Below are positions 1-5,699 of a stretch of DNA of 6,704 bases, one piece after another. Numbering within the stretch: the stretch's first letter is position 1; each line of letters opens with the position of its first letter. A program made the position numbers and the translations under genes. The stretch lies in assembly GCA_021818605.1 (NCBI GenBank), contig JAKAUH010000975.1, positions 1 through 6,704 on the forward strand, given 5' to 3'. This DNA is from Planctomycetota bacterium. GTDB taxonomy: Bacteria > Planctomycetota > Planctomycetia > Isosphaerales > Isosphaeraceae. The notes beneath the pieces were generated by a model that searched no databases, had not been told where the DNA came from, and worked only from the letters and a program-made list of their open reading frames with translations.

Positions 1-6
1 GATGAC

Positions 7-2007
7 ATGGCATCGCTGAGAAAGCGCGGCAAAACGTGGTTTTACCGCTACGTCGATGCGGACGGCATCAAGCGCGAGCGCAAGGGTTGCACCGACCGGC
101 GGGCGACTGAGGAACTGGCCCGCCAGGCCGAGTCACAAGCCGCCAAGATCCGGGCCGGTCTGGTTGACCCCAAGGACGTTGCCTGCCGAGAGCATCAGAC
201 CCGGCCGCTGGCCGACCACCTGGCCGACTGGCATGCCGACTTGCTGGCCAGAGGGGCAACGTTGAAGCATGCCGACTTGTGCCGCAACCGGGTGGCCCGC
301 GTCATCGAGCTGGCCCGAGCGGATTGCATCTCGGCTCTGGCCCCGTCCAAGATCCAGGCCGCGCTCAAAGCGATCCGCGACGATGGCGCCTCGCTGCGGT
401 CGGTCCATCACTACGCGACGCAAACCAAGGGATTCAGCCGATGGCTCTGGCGGGACGGCCGAGCCCGAGAGCACACGCTGGCCCACCTGACCAGTCCCAA
501 CCCGGACACCGACCGCCGCCGGATTCGCCGCGCCCTCGATGCCGCCGACATCCGCCGCATCCTCGATGCCGCCGAGCATGGCCCCGTCGTCCTGAAGCAA
601 TCTGGCCCTGACCGGGCGACGCTCTATCGGGTCGCAATGGGGACCGGGTTCCGGGCGAACGAACTCGGAACCCTGACTCCCGAGGCGTTCAACCTCGCAG
701 CCGACCCGCCGACGATCACAGTCAAGGCCGCCTATTCCAAGCGCCGTCGGGACGACGTTCAGCCCATCCAGCCCGAGCTTGCCGCCGCCCTTCGCCTCTG
801 GTTGGCCGCCAGAGCCCCCGGCAAGCCCGTCTGGGGCAAGCTGACCAAACATACCGCCTTGATGCTCCGAAGCGACCTGAAGGCCGCTGGCGTGCCCTAT
901 GAGACCGATTCGGGGGTGGCCGACTTCCACGCCTTGCGGCACTCCTACGTCACCGCCCTGGCGATGAGCAACGCCCCGGTCAAGGTCGTCCAGTCCCTCG
1001 CACGCCATTCGACGCCGACCCTGACCCTGGGAATCTACGCCCACGTCGGCCTGTTCGATCAATCCGCCGCCCTCGATGCCCTGCCGGACCTGACCCGGCC
1101 CGCGCCGACCCATCAGACTCTCGCCGCAACCGGGACGGATGGGCCGGTTGCCCACCGACAAGAGTCTGACCCGGCCAGCCCGAACCGTCAGGACGCCCTC
1201 GAATCCGGCCCGGAAGGCCCATCCATAAGCAAGGTCTTTGCCCACCATTTGCCCACCGGAGGGGACGCTTCCTGTCGGGATGAGTCGGTTCCTGACGTGA
1301 TGACCCGCTCGAATGCTCTCGGGTCGATGAAGGCCGAAAGCCTGGAAAACAGCCGTCAGACGCTTTCTGTCGTGCCCAGACGGCTAGAGTCAACGGAGGG
1401 GGTGGGATTCGAACCCACGGGACGTCGGAGACGCCCAGCGGTTTTCAAGACCGCCCCAATCGACCACTCTGGCACCCCTCCTCGTGTAGGGGTCAGGGAT
1501 CAGGGGTTAGGGGCGAGGAAAGCCTTCAAGGATTCTCGCGGAGTCGTCGCGTGGGCTTCCTCGCTTCTCACTCTTGACCTCGATTCCCTATTCCCTATTC
1601 CCTATTCCCTATTCCCTATTCCCTATTCCCTGACCTCTGGCCGCGATTCCCTACTGCTGGCCTACCTCATCGATGATGTCCTCGGCGACGTAGATCGGGA
1701 CGTCGACCGTGACCGCCAGCGCGATGGCGTCGCTGGGGCGCGAGTCGACCTCGATGATCTCGCCCTCGTGTCGGATGCGGAGCTTGGCGAAGTAGGTGTG
1801 CTCCCGCAGCTCGTTGATGTAGATGTCCTGGAGGTCGCCGCCGAGCAGGTCGATGGCATTGGCCAGGAGGTCGTGCGTCAGCGGGCGCTGGGTCGTGACG
1901 TTCTTCACGCGGCGTTCGATGCTCGTCGCCTCGTAGTAGCCGATGACGATCGGGAACATCCGCTCCCCATCGACTTCCTTGAGGAAGATGATATGCGAGT
2001 CGCTTGA
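7..2007 (+). CDS. Tyrosine recombinase / site-specific integrase whose frame reads through the tRNA-Ser antisense
   Basis: A phage/island-type tyrosine recombinase that would catalyse integration and excision of a mobile element. The N-terminus (residues 1-60, beginning MASLRKRGKTWFYRY) resembles the small arm-type DNA-binding region of such integrases. A SAM-like core-binding domain covers about residues 65-160 and the catalytic domain about 175-350. The full catalytic set is visible: Arg216 in TGFRANELGTL, Lys245 in the beta-hairpin, His308 and Arg311 in HALRHSY, His334 in ARHSTPT and nucleophile Tyr344 in LGIYAHV. Residues 360-462 are a low-complexity tail without a recognised domain. From residue 463 the frame is antisense to the tRNA-Ser (the GVGFEPTG signature), then runs through heptamer repeats and the antisense of the BFN gene to a TGA at 2005-2007. 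The part after residue 463 is probably not an evolved domain. The ATG at 7 lies at the window edge, so its ribosome binding site cannot be judged. Family assignment is certain; the true functional C-terminus is not. Confidence 0.85.
   Translation: MASLRKRGKTWFYRYVDADGIKRERKGCTDRRATEELARQAESQAAKIRAGLVDPKDVACREHQTRPLADHLADWHADLLARGATLKHADLCRNRVARVIELARADCISALAPSKIQAALKAIRDDGASLRSVHHYATQTKGFSRWLWRDGRAREHTLAHLTSPNPDTDRRRIRRALDAADIRRILDAAEHGPVVLKQSGPDRATLYRVAMGTGFRANELGTLTPEAFNLAADPPTITVKAAYSKRRRDDVQPIQPELAAALRLWLAARAPGKPVWGKLTKHTALMLRSDLKAAGVPYETDSGVADFHALRHSYVTALAMSNAPVKVVQSLARHSTPTLTLGIYAHVGLFDQSAALDALPDLTRPAPTHQTLAATGTDGPVAHRQESDPASPNRQDALESGPEGPSISKVFAHHLPTGGDASCRDESVPDVMTRSNALGSMKAESLENSRQTLSVVPRRLESTEGVGFEPTGRRRRPAVFKTAPIDHSGTPPRVGVRDQGLGARKAFKDSRGVVAWASSLLTLDLDSLFPIPYSLFPIPYSLTSGRDSLLLAYLIDDVLGDVDRDVDRDRQRDGVAGARVDLDDLALVSDAELGEVGVLPQLVDVDVLEVAAEQVDGIGQEVVRQRALGRDVLHAAFDARRLVVADDDREHPLPIDFLEEDDMRVA
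1351..1385 (-). terminator. Candidate terminator of tRNA-Ser inside the integrase reading frame
   Basis: On the - strand a perfect 7-bp inverted repeat, AGCCGTC at 1385-1379 and GACGGCT at 1357-1351, encloses a 21-nt loop and is followed directly by GTTTTCC. It starts 8 nt after the tRNA 3' end, where a tRNA terminator would be expected. The loop is long and the T-run has only four bases, so it is a weak intrinsic terminator at best. It lies on the integrase side of the tRNA, so it would belong to the inserted element. It could instead be an integrase-binding inverted repeat. Confidence 0.35.
1394..1447. other. Candidate attachment site (attL/attR) in the 3' half of tRNA-Ser
   Basis: An integrase gene points at, and its frame runs into, the 3' end of an intact tRNA-Ser. 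Tyrosine recombinases commonly recombine within the anticodon-loop to 3'-end part of tRNA genes and rebuild the gene with element sequence. The interval given is the anticodon to discriminator segment, an outer limit rather than a measured core. The second copy that would prove it is not in this window. Confidence 0.35.
1394..1481 (-). tRNA. tRNA-Ser(UGA)
   Basis: An 88-nt class II tRNA on the - strand, read from the sequence by folding. The acceptor stem GGAGGGG (1481-1475) pairs with CCCCTCC (1401-1395) and is followed by discriminator G at 1394, as usual for serine tRNAs. The D-arm contains AGTGGTCGATTGG. The anticodon arm GCGGT-CTTGAAA-ACCGC carries anticodon UGA (1447-1445), which reads UCA and, by wobble, other UCN codons. 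The long variable arm is a 7-bp stem (GGGCGTC/GACGTCC with one G-U pair) closed by TCC. The T-arm is GTGGG-TTCGAAT-CCCAC. The 3' CCA is not encoded (TTG follows), so it must be added by CCA-adding enzyme. The gene abuts an integrase on its 3' side, so it is the likely integration target. Confidence 0.96.
1488..1515 (+). repeat. Degenerate 7-bp tandem repeat AGGGGTC-like, about 4 copies
   Basis: Four consecutive heptamers read AGGGGTC, AGGGATC, AGGGGTT and AGGGGCG on the + strand. Their G-runs at 1489-1492, 1496-1498, 1503-1506 and 1510-1513 are separated by loops of 3, 4 and 3 nt. This fits the simple four-tract G-quadruplex pattern on the + strand. The array lies in the 169-bp gap between the BFN gene stop and the tRNA-Ser 5' end, 6 bp upstream of the tRNA. 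Confidence 0.7.
1584..1631. repeat. 7-bp tandem repeat (TTCCCTA), 6 full copies plus a partial
   Basis: Six exact TTCCCTA units run from 1584 to 1625, followed by TTCCCT at 1626-1631; a further TTCCCTA fragment occurs near 1647. On the - strand this reads (TAGGGAA)n, with GGG tracts every 7 nt and 4-nt loops. That is a possible G-quadruplex in the 3' flank of the BFN-domain gene transcript, starting about 20 nt after its stop codon. Seven is not a multiple of three, so a change in copy number would shift the integrase read-through frame on the opposite strand. Confidence 0.95.
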
Positions 2008-2049
2008 CTCATTGATGATGATCCGCGTGAGCTCCATCTGGACCGCCAC
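1651..2049 (-). CDS. Bifunctional nuclease (BFN/DUF151) domain protein
   Basis: A 132-residue protein made of a single BFN domain, at typical length for bacterial single-domain members. Family hallmarks in order are MELTRIIINE at the N-terminus, FPIVIG (32-37), RPLTHDLL (55-62), TYFAKL (85-90), the strongly conserved DSRPSDAIALA (102-112) and PIYVAEDIID (118-127). It is predicted to be soluble and cytoplasmic, with no signal peptide or membrane segment. Plant relatives have been reported to have RNase and DNase activity; the role of bacterial members is poorly defined, so the nuclease name is inherited from the family. The start is a GTG at 2049, chosen because a GAGGTG Shine-Dalgarno lies 8 nt upstream; the ATG five codons in would sit too far away. 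It lies 215 bp downstream of valS on the same strand and probably has its own promoter. Confidence 0.93.
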   Translation of the reverse strand: MAVQMELTRIIINESSDSHIIFLKEVDGERMFPIVIGYYEATSIERRVKNVTTQRPLTHDLLANAIDLLGGDLQDIYINELREHTYFAKLRIRHEGEIIEVDSRPSDAIALAVTVDVPIYVAEDIIDEVGQQ

Positions 2050-2057
2050 GGCATTCG

Positions 2058-2063
2058 CACCTC
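2058..2063 (-). promoter_or_regulatory. Ribosome binding site of the BFN gene (decides GTG start)
   Basis: GAGGTG on the - strand, separated by 8 nt from the GTG at 2049. A closer ATG at 2054 is in another frame. The in-frame ATG at 2037 would leave a 20-nt gap, so the GTG is the better start. Confidence 0.65.
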
Positions 2064-2146
2064 AGTGTGTCGTCGGGGGTAGGCAGCAGGCCGCAGGTCA
2101 AGAATACCAATCCGCCCGGCCTCTGCCAGCCTCCTGACCTGGTACG

Positions 2147-2176
2147 ATGATACTGGCGCCGATCGGACGGAGTCCA
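2147..2176 (-). promoter_or_regulatory. Possible sigma70-like promoter for the BFN gene
   Basis: On the - strand TGGACT (2176-2171, four of six matches to TTGACA) and TATCAT (2152-2147, five of six matches to TATAAT) are separated by 18 bp. This would start transcription near 2140 and give a leader of about 90 nt before the GTG start. The call rests on consensus matching only, and planctomycete promoters are not well characterised. Confidence 0.3.
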
Positions 2177-2215
2177 GTCATCACGAGGCGGGCAGGGGGG
2201 CAGGATGAACCTGTC

Positions 2216-2260
2216 GGGTCGGGTCGGGTCGGGTCGGGTCGGGTCGGGTCGGGTCGGGTC
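2216..2260. repeat. 5-bp tandem repeat (GGGTC)9
   Basis: Nine perfect GGGTC units with no interruption, preceded by a partial GTC. The array ends 4 bp before the valS stop codon (TGA at 2267-2265 on the - strand). On the + strand GGG tracts recur every 5 nt with 2-nt TC loops, a strong match to the G-quadruplex pattern. The valS transcript would carry the complementary (GACCC)9 directly after its stop. Confidence 0.97.
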
Positions 2261-2264
2261 GCGG

Positions 2265-5081
2265 TCAGAGCGCATCGCCGACCAGGCCGAGCACGGTCTC
2301 ACGCTGGGCTTCGAGTTCGGCGAGCCTGGCGCGGGTCTGCTCGACGACCTCGGCCGGCGCCCGCTCGACGAACGACGCATTGCCGAGCTTCGTGCGATGG
2401 CCGGTGATCTGGCGGTCGATGTCGGCGAGGGTCTTGCGGTGCCGGGCCTGCTCGGCCTCGCGGTCAATCAGGCCGGCGAGCGGGATCAGGACCTCGGCGT
2501 CGGCCAGCACGGCGACGGCGCACTCGGCCGGGCGCTGGAAATCGCCCGAGGGGCGGACGATCGCGATCGATTCGGCCGGCCCGAGGCTACGGAGGTAACG
2601 CTCGCCCAGGCGGAGCATCCCCTCGGCCCGGTCGGTCGTGGCCAGGATGATCGGCTCGACCTTCGCCTCCCTGGGGACGTTGCGCTCGGCGCGGAGGTTC
2701 CGGATCGCCTTGATCGCCTCGCACCACTGGTCGACCGTGCGGCGGGCGTCGTCGTCGGTCCAGCCGATGGGACGGGGCCAGCCGGCGATGCAGACGCTCG
2801 GCTCGGCCGGCGTTGGCTCGGGCAGGCCGCGGCTGGGCGCCAGGCTGGCGAGGCCCTGCCAGACCTGCTCGGTCACGAACGGCATGATCGGGTGCAGCAG
2901 CCGGCAAAGGCCGTCGAGCAGGGCCGCCAGGACACGCTGGGCGGCCGGTCGTGCCGACGGGTCACGCAACCGGCCCTTGGCGAACTCGACGTACCAGTCG
3001 CAGAAATTGCCCCAGGTGAAGTCGCGCAGCCGGCGCGCTGCCTCGGCGAAGGCGAAGGATTCGAGGTCGGCGGTGAACTCGGCGATCGTCCGGTCCAGCC
3101 CGTCGATGATCCAGCGGTCCTCGATCGGGAGCGAGGCGATGTCGACGCCGGCCGGCTCGTAGTCCTCGAGATTCATCATCGCGAACCGCGCGGCGTTCCA
3201 GAACTTGTTGGCGAAGTTGCGCCCCTGCTCGAAGCGATCCGAAGTATTGATCGTCCGGCCGTCGGAGAGCTTCAACTTCTCGACCGGGATCCGCGTGTCC
3301 TGGGTCTCGGTCGCGCCGGCGGCGAGGGTGAACCGCAGGGCGTCGGCGCCGTAGATTTCGATGATGTCGACCGGGTCCAGGCCATTGCCCGCGGTTTTCG
3401 ACATCCGCCTGCCGTGCCCGTCCTGGATCACCGGGTGGATATACACGTCGCGGAACGGGATGTCGTTGCAGTTGAACAGCCCGAAGATCACCATCCGCGC
3501 GACCCAGAGGGTGATGATGTCGCGGGCCGTCGAGAGCACGCTGGTCGGATAGTACTTCGCCAGTTCGGGCGTCGATTCGGGCCAGCCGAGCGTCGAGTGC
3601 GGCCAGAGCGCCGAGCTGAACCAGGTGTCGAGCACATCGGGGTCCTGCACGAGCGTGTGCCCGGGCCCCAACTCGTCGCCGGCCAGGTCGGTCTGGGCGC
3701 AGACCAGCCAGCCGCCCGACTCGCCGGGCCGCCAGGCGATGTCGTCGCGGCCGGCGAAGGCTCGCGCCAGGTCGGCCTCGGTCGCGGTGGCGCAGTGCCA
3801 GATCGGGATGCGGTGGCCCCACCAGAGCTGCCGGCTGATGCACCAGTCGCGCTTCTCGCCCAGCCAGTCGAGGTAGCTCCTGGCGTAGCGCTCGGGATGG
3901 ATCTTCATCCGGCCCGAGGTCACCACGTCCATCGCCTGCTGGGCGAAGCCCGGCGCGCCGTCGGCCTCGTCGGCCATCCGCACGAACCACTGGTCCGAGA
4001 GGTACGGCTCGATCGGGGTCTTGCTGCGGTCCGAGTGGTTGAGCCGCACCAGGTACGAGTCGGTCCGCTCGAGCAGCCCCTGGGCATCGAGGTCCTTCAC
4101 GACCCGCTTGCGCACCACGATCCGGTCGAGGCCGGCGTAGGCACCGGCATGCTCGTTATAGGTGCCGTCGGGATTGAGCAGGTTGATCATCGGCAGCCTG
4201 TTGCGCAGGCCGGCCATGTAGTCGTTGGGGTCGTGCGCCGGCGTGACCTTCACCACGCCCGTCCCGAACGACGGATCCACCAGATACCTGTCGGCGACGA
4301 CCGGGATGGTCCGCCCGGTGAGCGGCAACTGGACCTGCTTGCCGATCAGGTGCTGGTAGCGCGGGTCGTCGGGGTGCACGGCGACGGCGGTGTCGCCGAG
4401 CATCGTCTCGGGCCGGGTGGTGGCGATGTGCAGGATCTCGCCGGTCGAGTCGGCCACGGGGTACTTGATGGTCCAGAGGTGGCCGGGGACTTCCTCGTAA
4501 TAGATCTCGTCGTCGGCCACGGCGGTGCGGAGCTGGGTGTCCCAGTTGATCAGCCGCTGGCCGCGGAAGATCTTGCCGGCCCTGAACAGGTTGAAGAACG
4601 TCCGGCGGACGGCGCGCGAGCACACGTCATCCAGCGTGAACCGGGTGCGCGACCAGTCGCACGAGCAGCCCATCTGGCGGAGCTGGCCCAGGATGCGGGC
4701 CTCGTACTCGTCCTTCCAGGCCCAGATGCGCTCGACCAGCGCCTCGCGGCCGAGGTCGTGGCGGGTCTTTTTCTCTTCCTCGAGCAGCCGTCGCTCGACG
4801 ACGGCCTGGGTGGCGATGCCGGCGTGGTCGGTGCCGGGCATCCAGAGGGCGTCGAACCCCTGCATCCGCCGCCAGCGGATGAGGATGTCCTGGAGCGTGT
4901 TATTCAACGCGTGGCCGAGGTGCAGGGCCCCGGTGACGTTCGGCGGCGGGATCACGATGCAATAGGGCGGCCGGTCGGAGGAGGGGTCGGCACGGAAATA
5001 ACCCTGAGTCACCCAGAGCTGGTAAAAGCGCTGCTGGGCGTCCTGGGGATCGTATTGCCTGGGGAGTTCGGTGGTCGTCAT
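2265..5081 (-). CDS. valS: Valyl-tRNA synthetase
   Basis: Class Ia aminoacyl-tRNA synthetase that activates valine with ATP and charges tRNA-Val in the cytoplasm. At 938 residues it is complete. The HIGH-type motif is in PPPNVTGALHLGH (45-57), followed by GTDHAGIATQ (83-92), which is typical of ValRS. The inserted CP1 editing domain carries TTRPETMLGDTAV (221-233) and GTGVVKVTPAHDPNDY (273-288), the region that hydrolyses mischarged threonyl-tRNA. The catalytic core resumes with LSDQWFVRM (361-369) and ISRQLWWGHRIPIW (415-428). The KMSKS loop appears as RMSKTAGN (559-566), a variant in which the second lysine is kept. The anticodon-binding domain covers about 650-810, and a C-terminal coiled-coil tRNA arm about 866-935. 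An in-frame TGA lies 9 nt before the ATG, which fixes the start region; the Shine-Dalgarno is weak (AGGG about 11 nt upstream). It lies about 100 bp downstream of the DinB-like gene. Confidence 0.98.
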   Translation of the reverse strand: MTTTELPRQYDPQDAQQRFYQLWVTQGYFRADPSSDRPPYCIVIPPPNVTGALHLGHALNNTLQDILIRWRRMQGFDALWMPGTDHAGIATQAVVERRLLEEEKKTRHDLGREALVERIWAWKDEYEARILGQLRQMGCSCDWSRTRFTLDDVCSRAVRRTFFNLFRAGKIFRGQRLINWDTQLRTAVADDEIYYEEVPGHLWTIKYPVADSTGEILHIATTRPETMLGDTAVAVHPDDPRYQHLIGKQVQLPLTGRTIPVVADRYLVDPSFGTGVVKVTPAHDPNDYMAGLRNRLPMINLLNPDGTYNEHAGAYAGLDRIVVRKRVVKDLDAQGLLERTDSYLVRLNHSDRSKTPIEPYLSDQWFVRMADEADGAPGFAQQAMDVVTSGRMKIHPERYARSYLDWLGEKRDWCISRQLWWGHRIPIWHCATATEADLARAFAGRDDIAWRPGESGGWLVCAQTDLAGDELGPGHTLVQDPDVLDTWFSSALWPHSTLGWPESTPELAKYYPTSVLSTARDIITLWVARMVIFGLFNCNDIPFRDVYIHPVIQDGHGRRMSKTAGNGLDPVDIIEIYGADALRFTLAAGATETQDTRIPVEKLKLSDGRTINTSDRFEQGRNFANKFWNAARFAMMNLEDYEPAGVDIASLPIEDRWIIDGLDRTIAEFTADLESFAFAEAARRLRDFTWGNFCDWYVEFAKGRLRDPSARPAAQRVLAALLDGLCRLLHPIMPFVTEQVWQGLASLAPSRGLPEPTPAEPSVCIAGWPRPIGWTDDDARRTVDQWCEAIKAIRNLRAERNVPREAKVEPIILATTDRAEGMLRLGERYLRSLGPAESIAIVRPSGDFQRPAECAVAVLADAEVLIPLAGLIDREAEQARHRKTLADIDRQITGHRTKLGNASFVERAPAEVVEQTRARLAELEAQRETVLGLVGDAL

Positions 5082-5148
5082 GTCTCGTCATGCCCTGTCG
5101 CGCCGGAGCGGGTCGCAATCGATCGGAAAGCGCACCTTGACCTGCTGA

Positions 5149-5170
5149 CGACGACCCCGGCCGGCCGTCG
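5149..5170 (-). other. GC-rich hairpin between the DinB-like gene and valS
   Basis: On the - strand CGACGGCC pairs with GGTCGTCG (8 bp including one G-U) around the 6-nt loop GGCCGG, beginning 13 nt after the DinB-like gene stop. No T-run follows, so it is not a standard intrinsic terminator. It could be a partial terminator, an RNA-processing hairpin or chance in GC-rich DNA. The remaining gap up to valS holds no recognisable T-box or promoter. Confidence 0.3.
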
Positions 5171-5183
5171 ATGGTTCGTGATG

Positions 5184-5684
5184 TTACCACACCGGCGGCT
5201 CGTTCGTGCTGGATTCGAGCGCCTGGACCAGGTAGCTCATCTGGCCGATGTGGTTGTTCAGGTGGGCCGCGCAGACGAGGAACAGGCCGAGGCGCGTCCG
5301 GATCGGCTCCTGCGCCTGGACCGTCGTGGCGAATCCGGCCTCGTCCTGGGATTCGACGGTGCGGATGACCATGTCGACCGCCTCGCGGAACCGGGCGAGG
5401 ATCTCGTGCCGTGGGTCGTTCGCGGGGTCGACGAATTCGTGGTCGCGGTTGCGGACGTAGCCGGTGCCGACGACGAGGGCCCCGACATAATGGTTGAGGT
5501 TGCCGGTCAGGTGGAGCACCAGGTGGCCGAGGCTGTTGCCGAACGGAAACGGCTTCGCCCAGAGCCGGTCCTCGGGAACGGCGGTCGCGGCCTTCTCGAC
5601 GCGGGCGGCGAGGAGGCGGAAATAGCGAGCGAACTCCTCGCCCGTGACGCGGGCCAGGTCAGGATCGCCGGATCGGACGGTCAT
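5184..5684 (-). CDS. DinB / DUF1572-family putative metal-binding protein
   Basis: A 166-residue four-helix-bundle type protein of the DinB/DUF1572 superfamily. The family pattern is a histidine in the second helix and an HxxxH near the end. Here these appear as His54 in NSLGHLVLHLTGNLNHYVG (50-68) and His141/His145 in HLNNHIGQMSYL (141-152), a plausible divalent-metal triad. GTGYVRNRDHEF (73-84) is also characteristic of the DUF1572 group. Relatives include thiol-dependent transferases and many proteins of unknown role; no substrate can be assigned here. There is no signal peptide or membrane segment. The ATG start has a GAGGG ribosome binding site 7 nt upstream, placed in the 15-bp gap after the cimA stop codon, so it is probably translated from the cimA transcript. 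Confidence 0.85.
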   Translation of the reverse strand: MTVRSGDPDLARVTGEEFARYFRLLAARVEKAATAVPEDRLWAKPFPFGNSLGHLVLHLTGNLNHYVGALVVGTGYVRNRDHEFVDPANDPRHEILARFREAVDMVIRTVESQDEAGFATTVQAQEPIRTRLGLFLVCAAHLNNHIGQMSYLVQALESSTNEPPVW

Positions 5685-5699
5685 CGCGGGGCCCTCGTC

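Noticed and set aside
1..9. TGA at 3-5 as the stop of an upstream gene overlapping the integrase start
   Set aside because: It would fit a small excisionase or HTH gene ahead of the integrase, but only two bases precede it, so nothing can be supported.
133..1248. Long open frame of 371 codons on the - strand inside the integrase gene
   Set aside because: It is antisense to the well-supported recombinase domains, has low-complexity Gly/Arg/Asp-rich composition and no recognisable motif. It is a shadow frame typical of GC-rich DNA.
1482..1560. Promoter for tRNA-Ser on the - strand
   Set aside because: A TTGAAG hexamer is present but no acceptable -10 box occurs at 16-18 bp; the region is dominated by C-rich repeat sequence.
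1584..2260. CRISPR array or origin iterons
   Set aside because: The repeats are contiguous 5- and 7-bp units with no spacers, no cas genes and no replication initiator gene nearby.
2009..2467. - strand frame of 152 codons over the (GACCC)n array
   Set aside because: It overlaps the valS 3' end in another frame and its middle is only translated repeat (PTRPD units), with no homology features.
5082..5183. T-box riboswitch or attenuator ahead of valS
   Set aside because: The gap is only about 100 bp and has no T-box core sequence, specifier loop or terminator/antiterminator pair. Only a small GC-rich hairpin is present.
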